From: an uncultured Winogradskyella sp.
Lineage (GTDB): Bacteria; Bacteroidota; Bacteroidia; Flavobacteriales; Flavobacteriaceae
Length of the DNA stretch: 57,294 nucleotides
Assembly: GCF_937958655.1 (NCBI RefSeq)
Contig: NZ_CALGNH010000049.1
Span: forward strand, 1-57,294
Direction of reading: 5' to 3'
Below are positions 7,977-15,827 of the stretch, one piece after another. The position numbers and the translations under genes were made by a program. The notes under the pieces are model-generated. The model did not search any database and had not been told where the DNA came from. It saw only the letters and a program-made list of their open reading frames with translations. Each line of letters opens with the position of its first letter. Within the stretch, counting starts at the first letter, position 1.

Positions 7977-8249
7977 TTAATAGTGTCTTCTAATTGTGTT
8001 CTTAACTCTAAAAAGGCGAAAAACACCTATAAAAAGTATAATGGCGGAGATTATAATAAGGATAATACCGTAAGATTCTAGGTCCGAAAAAAACTCTAGT
8101 TTAAGTATTGTTACTCCTGTTCCTAAAATGACTAAAAAAGTTCTAAAATATGCTAAAAATGTACGCTCATTAGCAAGTTTGGTGCGCTCTATGGCTAACC
8201 AATCTCTTGTAATTAGAGGTTGTTGGTCGGTATTATTTTGCTGTGTCAT
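7977..8249 (-). CDS. DUF202-family small membrane protein (YidH type)
   Basis: A 90-residue protein with the DUF202 signature in RDWLAIERTKLANERTFLAY followed by two transmembrane helices (about 34-52 and 60-80). The family's function is unknown; members sit in the inner membrane. It stands apart, 96 bases from the lipoprotein gene and 90 from the E1 gene. A possible -7 box, TAAATTTG on the minus strand (8304-8311), lies upstream inside an inverted repeat. Confidence 0.85.
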   Translation of the reverse strand: MTQQNNTDQQPLITRDWLAIERTKLANERTFLAYFRTFLVILGTGVTILKLEFFSDLESYGIILIIISAIILFIGVFRLFRVKNTIRRHY

Positions 8250-8286
8250 TAATGAGTGCCTGTTAAAAGATGATTACTTAAGATTC

Positions 8287-8312
8287 CTAAATTTACGATT
8301 TTCCAAATTTAG
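8287..8312. terminator. Inverted repeat between the E1 and DUF202 genes
   Basis: CTAAATTT (8287-8294) and AAATTTAG (8305-8312) are perfect complements around 10 bases. The element could end E1 transcripts or, since it contains CAAATTTA, be the promoter of the DUF202 gene. The two readings cannot be separated from sequence. Confidence 0.35.
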
Positions 8313-8339
8313 TAAAATGAGTTTCGTTACGTTTTAAAC

Positions 8340-10751
8340 TTAGCGTAACTTTGGATAATCGTTAGGATTCGTTTCGTGCATAACACCATATACGGCTTCA
8401 AAAATATCTTCTGTAGAGGGTTTAGAGAAGTAGTCTCCATCTGTGCCATAAGCAGGTCTATGAGCTTGTGCTGCTAAAGTTTTTGGTGCACTATCTAAGT
8501 AATTAAAGGCATTTTGTACATTTAAGAGTTGGTCTAATATATATGCAGATGCACCACCTTTGACGTCCTCGTCTATAACCATTACACGATTTGTTTTGGC
8601 TATACTCTTAACAATATCGTGGTTTAAATCAAAAGGTAATAAGGATTGAATATCTATAATCTCTGCATCTATGCCCACTTCTAATAAGTCCTTAGCGGCT
8701 TGTTCTACAAGTCTTAAGGTAGAGCCATAAGAGACTAAAGTAATGTCTTCACCTTCTTTAATAGTTTCTACAATACCAATAGGTGTTTTAAAGGCTCCAA
8801 TATTAGATGGCATTTTTTCTTTGAGACGATACCCATTTAAACACTCTATAACTAAAGCGGGTTCATCACTTTCTAAAAGGGTATTGTAAAATCCTGCAGC
8901 TTTAGTCATATTTCTTGGTACTAAAACATGGATTCCTCTAATTAAATTTAATACTCCACCCATTTGAGAACCAGAGTGCCAAATGCCTTCTAAACGATGA
9001 CCACGCGTTCTAACAATTAAGGGAGCTTTTTGTCGCCCTTTTGTTCTGTATTGTACCGTCGCCAGATCATCACTCATTATTTGAAGTGCGTACAGTATAT
9101 AATCTAAATACTGAATCTCTGCTATAGGTCGCAATCCGCGCATGGCCATACCTATGCCTTGCCCTAAGATTGTAGCTTCTCTAATACCTGTGTCAGAAAC
9201 TCTTAATTCGCCAAACTTTTCTTGCAATCCTTCTAAACCTTGATTAACATCTCCAATTCGGCCTGCATCTTCCCCAAAAATTAAGGTTTCGGGATAGGTT
9301 GTAAAAATAGCTTCAAAATTATCTCGTAATACAATGCGACCATCAACTTCTTTAGCATCTTCGGTATAGATAGGTTTTACTTCGTTTTGATGAATAGCTT
9401 TGTGGCTAGACTCACTATACAAGTGCGAACTGTATTTTGGTTGAATTACCGCGAAGTAATCATTAATCCAATGTTGTAACTGTGTTTTTATAGGCGATTC
9501 TTCTGAAACAACATAGCGCAATGCTTTGCGTGCTGTTGAAAGTACATCCTTTCTAAGCGGCTCATCAATTATAGATAAATCGTTGATAAGTTTAGTAATA
9601 AAAATACCGTTGCTACTCGTTGCTGCCAATTGTTTTAACAGAGCAATAACTTGTTGTTTTTCTTCTATTATTGGCTTAATAAATGAGGACCAAGCTGCTT
9701 TTCTGCCTTGTCTTACCGCTTTTTTAATTTCTTTTTCTAATGGCGCTAATTCATCGTCTGTGGCAATATTATTTTCAATCATCCATTGACGCATTTGGGC
9801 ATTACAGTCATATTCTCTTTCCCATGCTAAACGTGTTGTGTTTTTATAGCGTTCGTGAGAGCCAGAGGTAGAATGACCTTGCGGTTGTGTTAATTGTTGC
9901 ACATGAATCATCACTGGCACATGGTCTTTACGCGATATTTGCGCTGCACGCTGATAGGTGTCTATAAGCTCAGGGTAATTCCATCCATTAACCCTAAATA
10001 TTTCGTAGCCGTTAGTGCCTTTATCTCTTTGAAATCCTTTTAGAATTTCTGAAATATTTTCTTTTGTAGTTTGGTGTTTTGCATGTACAGAGATACCGTA
10101 TTCATCATCCCAAATGCTAATAACCATAGGTACTTGTAATACACCAGCAGCATTAATGGTTTCAAAAAATACACCTTCGCTTGTACTAGCATTTCCTATA
10201 GTTCCCCAAGCAATTTCTTGTCCACCTTTTGAGAATTTTGTGGTGTCAATACCTTTAACATTTCGGTATATTTTTGATGCTTGTGCTAATCCTAAAAGTC
10301 TTGGCATTTGTGCGGCAGTAGGTGAGATATCTGCACTAGAATTTTTTTGTTCGGTTAAATTTTTCCAATTACCATGTTCATCTAAACTATGCGTGGCGAA
10401 GTGACCTCCCATTTGACGACCAGCTGACATGGGCTCTTCTTTAAGATCTGTATTGGCATATAAACCTGCAAAAAACTGTTCAATCGTTAATTCGCCAATA
10501 GCCATCATAAAGGTCTGATCTCTGTAGTATCCAGATCTAAAATCACCATTTTCAAAGGCTTTGGCCCAAGCGATTTGAGGAATTTCTTTACCATCACCAA
10601 AAATTCCGAATTTGGCTTTACCAGTTAAGACTTCGCGACGTCCAAGTAAACTGCATTCTCGACTCGTAACAGCAAGCTTATAATCATTTATAACTTCTGA
10701 TTTAAAGTCGTTGAATGTAATTTCTGTTTTGGTATCGGAGTTGGTCTTCAT
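8340..10751 (-). CDS. Fused E1 alpha/beta component of a 2-oxoacid dehydrogenase
   Basis: Thiamine-diphosphate-dependent decarboxylase of a pyruvate or branched-chain 2-oxoacid dehydrogenase complex, with alpha (about 1-400) and beta (about 460-803) halves in one 803-residue chain, as often in Bacteroidota. The alpha half shows the cofactor region TIGNASTSEGVFFETINAAG (183-202) ending in IWDDEYGIS. The usual Asp of GDG is N187 and the usual Asn 28 residues on is D215/D216, an exchange of metal ligands. The beta half carries FGEDAGRIGDVNQG and AEIQYLDYI. Substrate unproven; branched-chain is my preference. A well-spaced promoter precedes it. Confidence 0.9.
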   Translation of the reverse strand: MKTNSDTKTEITFNDFKSEVINDYKLAVTSRECSLLGRREVLTGKAKFGIFGDGKEIPQIAWAKAFENGDFRSGYYRDQTFMMAIGELTIEQFFAGLYANTDLKEEPMSAGRQMGGHFATHSLDEHGNWKNLTEQKNSSADISPTAAQMPRLLGLAQASKIYRNVKGIDTTKFSKGGQEIAWGTIGNASTSEGVFFETINAAGVLQVPMVISIWDDEYGISVHAKHQTTKENISEILKGFQRDKGTNGYEIFRVNGWNYPELIDTYQRAAQISRKDHVPVMIHVQQLTQPQGHSTSGSHERYKNTTRLAWEREYDCNAQMRQWMIENNIATDDELAPLEKEIKKAVRQGRKAAWSSFIKPIIEEKQQVIALLKQLAATSSNGIFITKLINDLSIIDEPLRKDVLSTARKALRYVVSEESPIKTQLQHWINDYFAVIQPKYSSHLYSESSHKAIHQNEVKPIYTEDAKEVDGRIVLRDNFEAIFTTYPETLIFGEDAGRIGDVNQGLEGLQEKFGELRVSDTGIREATILGQGIGMAMRGLRPIAEIQYLDYILYALQIMSDDLATVQYRTKGRQKAPLIVRTRGHRLEGIWHSGSQMGGVLNLIRGIHVLVPRNMTKAAGFYNTLLESDEPALVIECLNGYRLKEKMPSNIGAFKTPIGIVETIKEGEDITLVSYGSTLRLVEQAAKDLLEVGIDAEIIDIQSLLPFDLNHDIVKSIAKTNRVMVIDEDVKGGASAYILDQLLNVQNAFNYLDSAPKTLAAQAHRPAYGTDGDYFSKPSTEDIFEAVYGVMHETNPNDYPKLR

Positions 10752-10772
10752 TCAGGATTAATTTTTGCCATG

Positions 10773-10803
10773 CAAAAGTACAAAAAAGAGACGTGACCTG
10801 CAA
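10773..10803 (-). promoter_or_regulatory. Promoter of the E1 gene
   Basis: On the minus strand TTG (10801-10803) is followed after 20 bases by TACTTTTG (10773-10780), matching the Bacteroidota TTG-N17-23-TAnnTTTG pattern. It is the best-formed promoter in the window and lies 21 bases before the ATG. Confidence 0.7.
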
Positions 10804-10905
10804 TAGCTTAGAACTCTTAATTCTTAAAATATTCTCAGTAAAAAGGTTATTTATTTGTTAAAAAATAAGGAATATAAAATATTTTAACATTTCAGTAAGA
10901 ATATG

Positions 10906-13752
10906 TTAATACCATTTTCTTCTAAATAAACCTAAAAGCACTTGAGGGTCTACGGAGATTATAAAACGAATTCGTTCGTCGTAATTTGGTTGTGCTATTT
11001 CCCACCCTAAACTTGAATAAATAGGGAAGTAGAGTTCTAAATAATCTTCTACAAGATTAAGTCTTATGCCAGAACCATAAACAAATTCTGCTGGGCTAAA
11101 TTTATTTTTCACTAAGCCAAAATCTCCATAAGCTTGTATATAGCGCCAAATAGAGGTTGTAAAATTAGCCGTTGTCATCCATTGATTTGCAAAAGGAGTT
11201 TCTAGCATAGACTTAAAACCACCTTCGGCAATAATAATTTGTTGACTAAATAAACCTGAATCTTCAGACCTTCCTAAATAACTTAAATCAAACAAGTAAT
11301 CTGTTGGACGGTCTAAGGCAAAACTGAAAAAATTAGAAGTTGGATCTGTATTATTATCTAAAAACATCCCTGCATATAACCTAAAGTTAATATTTCTATT
11401 GCTTTTGGTTAACTTTCTAAACTCATAACTGGCGGATAATTTGCTAAACCTTTCTGCAACCTGAAAATCTGCATTAAATCTAGAGAAATTAATAATACCT
11501 GGGTTAAAGTGCGAGTACCGTAAATTAAATACCCCATAATCTGGTTCGTCTAAATCCTCTATTATAGCCTCGCTACCGAGTTCTCTAGAAATACTAACAT
11601 AACGCGCTGAAATTCTATCAACTTTATCTCTCCTAAAGTCACTGTCATCTCTAAATGAGAATGTTACTGACGGGCGAATTCTTGTAAAAAATGCATCTTG
11701 CGCAAATGATCTGTATCCTGCTGATATACCATAGGTAATATTAAATAAATTTTGGTTTTCTAAATTGTGCGTGTAAAACGCACTTACACTGCCTGTAAGG
11801 CTTTTTGAGCGTGTGGCGTATTGTGGTGAAATTCTATAATTAAGACGTTTTCTAAGTATGGTTTTGTTATAAAATTTAGTCCCTAGAGTTAAGCCGTCAT
11901 AGATATTATTAAATTCTACTAATGGCATTAAAAACACCTGATTGTAATAAGGGTCTTCTATATCTTTAAAAAGTCTAAACTGTAATGGTTTATTGTTAAG
12001 AAACGAGCCGCTAACGGCCTTATAGTTATCTCTTTGGTTAAATTCTGGGATTCTATTGTAATAATCTAAAACAAACTTAGTGGTGCTATCTTTTAGTATG
12101 CTTACGGTTTTGGTACCTTTTATGTTTTCTACCCATAGTTTTCCAATAACCGAGTCGTTATTTAGTTTAAACAAGGATACTGGCATATCATTAACACGCT
12201 TATTTTTTATAGTAAGGTGTATAGAGTCTTGCGTGGTTTTAACCTTACTTATTTTAAAATCTATTTTTTTTCTTGAGCCTACATAATCTTTAAAAAACCA
12301 ATCTACATTTTTATTGGTCTTTGTTTTAATAAAAGTTTCAAAACTATCTATGGCAACGGGTTTTAGCTTAGAAGCTTTAAGAAACGAGGTAAGCTCTTGG
12401 TCTAGGTCTAAATCTGTAGTAAAGTCGTCTAAATAAGCTAAGCCTAAACCTGCTTTATATTTTCCGGCGATGTTTGCATTAAATTTTATTAAAGAATCCT
12501 TAGATGTATTTAAAGGTTGATCTCTATTTTTTCTGGCAATCTCCATAGAATACAGAAAATACTGAAAGTTAAAATCTAAGTCTGCCGCATGAAACGCTCT
12601 TATGCCCCAAACATCAGCCAATGTGCCTAAAAGTTTCGTGTCTGGGTAGTAGGTCTCTACATACTTCATCATGTAATAAACCTGTATACCATCGCTGAGC
12701 CAATGTTCTTTTCTAGGATTTAGCATTAAGATGTTATCTAAATATTGTCTTAAGGCTGTTTTTAAAAGCTTTAATTCATACTGAAATTGACTTTTAAAAG
12801 GTCTAAAAAAACTTGGTAATTGGTTTAAACCGTACAAAGGATCTTTGCCATAATCCATTGCGGTTACTAATAATTTTTTGTGAGGGTAGTTACCTAAATT
12901 TTTACTTAAAAACTGCGTAATTCGGTCTGCTATAATTGCTTTTTCTGGGCCAGTTAAACCTTTTTCTTCAATATTTGAAACCACTACAAAATTGTCTGTT
13001 TGTACAAATTTAAAGTCTGGAAACTTGTTAATTGATAAATACGAATCTACGCGGTCTTTACCACTTAAAATTGTAGTAAGTGTTTTGTTTTTTAGGTCTG
13101 ATCGTGTGGTAATCAAATCCAATTCTGACGTTGCTTTATAATTTATAGGATGCGTAATCTCAATAATTATATCGGACTTTGGTATAAAAATATCATCAAG
13201 GTTTTTATTGCTGTAATACTGCCATTTACCATTGTAGACTACCGGAGTTAAGTACCAATGCTTTAATTGAAAATCTTTATTTTTTGTTATACCATAGCCT
13301 GTAAATGTAGCGTCTGGTAACACAAGGGTGTAATTAAGAACTAGATTAAAGCTCTCATTGGGTAATACCGGCGTTTTTACATCAACTTTTAAAACGTCTG
13401 GATGTGCTTTTAAATACGAGTACGCAACCGTTCTGTTATCATTAAGGTTAAAGATGGAGGCTATAAGGGTGAAACCTCTTTGTTTTTTCTTGGCTAAATG
13501 AAATTTGGTGGTAAATTCTTCTTCAAACCGTTTGGCTAGTGGTGTAGATTTGGTAGAATAACTTTGGTTCCAATCCGAAATATATAGTGTTTTAAGTGTG
13601 TCGGATGAAGTGTTTTTATAATCTATAGTTTGGGTAATGTTTATGGTTTTGGTTTCTACATCTACGTTGGCTTTAATAGCCATACGATTTTGCCCATATA
13701 GATTTAAAGTTACGAGGATACAACCAATAGTTATGTATAAATGTTTAATCAA
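10906..13752 (-). CDS. M1 metallopeptidase-like protein fused to an outer-membrane beta-barrel, zinc motif lost
   Basis: A 948-residue exported protein. A signal peptide (IKHLYITIGCILVTLNLYGQ) is followed by an M1-aminopeptidase-like region to about 560 and then a C-terminal half of alternating beta strands ending RRKWY, typical of an outer-membrane barrel. Where the HExxH zinc motif belongs, the sequence reads LRQYL (334-338), and the third ligand region reads WLSDG (351-355), so it is probably catalytically dead. The start is TTG, overlapping the TGA of the upstream exported nuclease-like gene by four bases. The next in-frame Met would remove the signal peptide. Likely a surface binding or assembly protein. 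Confidence 0.8.
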   Translation of the reverse strand: MIKHLYITIGCILVTLNLYGQNRMAIKANVDVETKTINITQTIDYKNTSSDTLKTLYISDWNQSYSTKSTPLAKRFEEEFTTKFHLAKKKQRGFTLIASIFNLNDNRTVAYSYLKAHPDVLKVDVKTPVLPNESFNLVLNYTLVLPDATFTGYGITKNKDFQLKHWYLTPVVYNGKWQYYSNKNLDDIFIPKSDIIIEITHPINYKATSELDLITTRSDLKNKTLTTILSGKDRVDSYLSINKFPDFKFVQTDNFVVVSNIEEKGLTGPEKAIIADRITQFLSKNLGNYPHKKLLVTAMDYGKDPLYGLNQLPSFFRPFKSQFQYELKLLKTALRQYLDNILMLNPRKEHWLSDGIQVYYMMKYVETYYPDTKLLGTLADVWGIRAFHAADLDFNFQYFLYSMEIARKNRDQPLNTSKDSLIKFNANIAGKYKAGLGLAYLDDFTTDLDLDQELTSFLKASKLKPVAIDSFETFIKTKTNKNVDWFFKDYVGSRKKIDFKISKVKTTQDSIHLTIKNKRVNDMPVSLFKLNNDSVIGKLWVENIKGTKTVSILKDSTTKFVLDYYNRIPEFNQRDNYKAVSGSFLNNKPLQFRLFKDIEDPYYNQVFLMPLVEFNNIYDGLTLGTKFYNKTILRKRLNYRISPQYATRSKSLTGSVSAFYTHNLENQNLFNITYGISAGYRSFAQDAFFTRIRPSVTFSFRDDSDFRRDKVDRISARYVSISRELGSEAIIEDLDEPDYGVFNLRYSHFNPGIINFSRFNADFQVAERFSKLSASYEFRKLTKSNRNINFRLYAGMFLDNNTDPTSNFFSFALDRPTDYLFDLSYLGRSEDSGLFSQQIIIAEGGFKSMLETPFANQWMTTANFTTSIWRYIQAYGDFGLVKNKFSPAEFVYGSGIRLNLVEDYLELYFPIYSSLGWEIAQPNYDERIRFIISVDPQVLLGLFRRKWY

Positions 13753-15023
13753 TGCGCTACAACAAATTTAATGGGTCTAATATTTGACTCAGAAAAACCT
13801 AAAACATAGACTCCGTTACTTAAATGCGAGGTATTGTACCTAAGTTGCACATTATTAGTAATACTTAAGGTTTCAATTTTTTGCCCCATTTGATTGTAAA
13901 TATAAACGTTATTAGTTGCTGGTAGAGGTGCAGTAAAGTTTAGTCTTAATTCTGAATCGATTAACGTATTTTCGAGAAAAACATTTGGTAGTTTTACGAT
14001 CTCAGCAGCATTAGATAAGGTTATATTGGCTTGTAAAGATAGCGTTACAGGAAGATGATCACTAAAATTGTGCAAAGCGTCTCTTATAGCAAACGAGAAT
14101 TCTGAATTTTCATTACCACAATCCGAAGAATTAATACGCCTGTTATAGCAAGAGGACAGTCCGTTATTACCATAAACTACATAAGAGTCTGGTACGTAAG
14201 TAATATTGGAAGTACTTAACATATTTTCTGAGGTTAATATAAAATCGAACCTATCATCAAAACCACCTCTTGTGCCTCCAAAACCACTTTGCGTTCTTGT
14301 AGATTGTGTAAAAACATCCACAAAATTTGGATTATTATTCCAATTACCAACGCGGTTAACAGGGTCTGCAAATGTTATGTTGTTTGTGTCTTGTAATAAT
14401 TGCTGAAATGCAGGTTCTGTACCTGTGTAAAGATTAAGATCTCCGCCTAAAAGTACATTTGAATTGGTGGGTAATGTGTTTAAAAAAGTGTCTAATTCTA
14501 ATACCATATTAAAACGTCGTTGTGCATTTTCGGCACCACTAGAGGCTTTTAAATGACAAACAACAACATATAACTCTACAGGATTTGTAGATTGGTTTAT
14601 AGCGTTTATTTTAAGTTTATATACATTAAAATCTCTTAAATCTGTGGGTACAATTATTTCTTCTTGAAGTATAAACTTGTTGCTATTGTAATAGAGCTGG
14701 TTTTGAAGATCATTTTGGTCACCGCTTGCATCATCTGAGGTGTTGGAGACGTAAGTAGCCATTTCAAAATCTGGTGTAATAGCACTTTTAGTGATGTTAA
14801 GAACGTTATTAGCACCAGTGCTATTATTCAATTCACAAACCAAAAACAAGTCTGGTTGATACTCTGAAAGTATAAACTCTAAATCTTCTTCACGATTTGG
14901 TACCGCGTCTTCTAAAGGATAATTAAGAAGATTATAAAACATAACCTTAAACGTCTCTTGAGCAGAAACGCTAAGCGAAGTCAAAAATACAATTATTAAA
15001 ATCCTTAGATTTTTCTTTTTCAT
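13749..15023 (-). CDS. Secreted endonuclease/exonuclease/phosphatase-fold protein with T9SS sorting domain
   Basis: The signal peptide (about 1-21) is followed by an EEP-fold domain: VMFYNLLNYP, the catalytic-type LVCELNN, VVCHLKAS, LLGGDLNLY and a final FSDHLPVTLS. The last 80 residues form a type-A C-terminal sorting domain (NVYIYNQMGQKIETL, LSNGVYVLGF, KFVVAH), which directs export by the type IX secretion system and attachment or release at the surface. Probable role: extracellular nuclease or phosphoesterase. It is translationally coupled to the barrel protein downstream. Substrate cannot be told. Confidence 0.88.
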   Translation of the reverse strand: MKKKNLRILIIVFLTSLSVSAQETFKVMFYNLLNYPLEDAVPNREEDLEFILSEYQPDLFLVCELNNSTGANNVLNITKSAITPDFEMATYVSNTSDDASGDQNDLQNQLYYNSNKFILQEEIIVPTDLRDFNVYKLKINAINQSTNPVELYVVVCHLKASSGAENAQRRFNMVLELDTFLNTLPTNSNVLLGGDLNLYTGTEPAFQQLLQDTNNITFADPVNRVGNWNNNPNFVDVFTQSTRTQSGFGGTRGGFDDRFDFILTSENMLSTSNITYVPDSYVVYGNNGLSSCYNRRINSSDCGNENSEFSFAIRDALHNFSDHLPVTLSLQANITLSNAAEIVKLPNVFLENTLIDSELRLNFTAPLPATNNVYIYNQMGQKIETLSITNNVQLRYNTSHLSNGVYVLGFSESNIRPIKFVVAH

Positions 15024-15048
15024 ACCTGCGAATTAAATAAGGTTTTTT

Positions 15049-15735
15049 TTAGAAGTTTGGACGCAATCTATACTCTTCATAGAATTTGTTTAAAATATCT
15101 ATGACTTCGTCTGAAGTATCAACAAGGTGAATTAAGTTTAAATCTTCGGGACTTATGTTACCTGCTTCTAAAAGCGTGTTTTTAACCCAATCAATTAAGC
15201 CACTCCAAAATTCCTTACCCACTAGTATTATAGGAAAGGTCTCTATCTTATGTGTTTGTATCAATGTCATGGCTTCAAAAAGTTCATCTAAAGTTCCAAA
15301 ACCGCCTGGCATTACGACAAAACCTTGAGAGTATTTTACAAACATAACCTTACGGACAAAGAAATAATCAAAATCTAAACTTTTGTCGCTGTCAATGTAA
15401 GGGTTGTCGTGCTGCTCAAATGGTAAGTCTATGTTTAAGCCAACAGAAGTACCACCAGCAATATGAGCTCCTTTATTTCCAGCCTCCATAATACCTGGTC
15501 CACCACCTGTAATAACACCATAGCCGTGATCTACAATTTTTTGTGCAACTTCTACAGCTAGCTTATAATACTTGTGGTCTGGCTTTGTACGTGCAGATCC
15601 AAATATGGAAACACATGGGCCTATTTTACTTAGTTTTTCGTAGCCATTAACAAACTCTCCCATAATCTTAAAAATAGCCCATGAGTCGTTTGTCTTTATT
15701 TCATTCCAGCCTTTGTGTTTACTTTCTTTTCTCAT
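15049..15735 (-). CDS. LOG-family (TIGR00730) Rossmann-fold protein
   Basis: A 228-residue cytoplasmic protein with both family signatures: GGGPGIMEAGNKGA (77-90) and PGGFGTLDELFEA (143-155). LOG proteins are nucleoside 5'-monophosphate phosphoribohydrolases; characterised bacterial members cleave AMP or cytokinin nucleotides. It precedes the exported nuclease-like gene with a 25-base gap. Immediately upstream, starting eight bases from the ATG, is a degenerate AATACTG heptamer tract, placed identically to that before gldF. Confidence 0.9.
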   Translation of the reverse strand: MRKESKHKGWNEIKTNDSWAIFKIMGEFVNGYEKLSKIGPCVSIFGSARTKPDHKYYKLAVEVAQKIVDHGYGVITGGGPGIMEAGNKGAHIAGGTSVGLNIDLPFEQHDNPYIDSDKSLDFDYFFVRKVMFVKYSQGFVVMPGGFGTLDELFEAMTLIQTHKIETFPIILVGKEFWSGLIDWVKNTLLEAGNISPEDLNLIHLVDTSDEVIDILNKFYEEYRLRPNF

Positions 15736-15742
15736 ATTTGTT

Positions 15743-15770
15743 CGGTATTCAGTATTCAGTAATTAGTGTT
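15743..15770 (-). repeat. Degenerate CAGTATT heptamer tract upstream of the LOG gene
   Basis: Successive 7-mers read CGGTATT, CAGTATT, CAGTAAT, TAGTGTT. The tract begins eight bases before the ATG of the LOG gene. The same unit occurs as a perfect array at 38520-38550. Confidence 0.6.
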
Positions 15771-15827
15771 TATTGCTAAGATACTTGTTTTGATTGCACT
15801 TAGCGCCATCAAATTTTCAATATAGTA

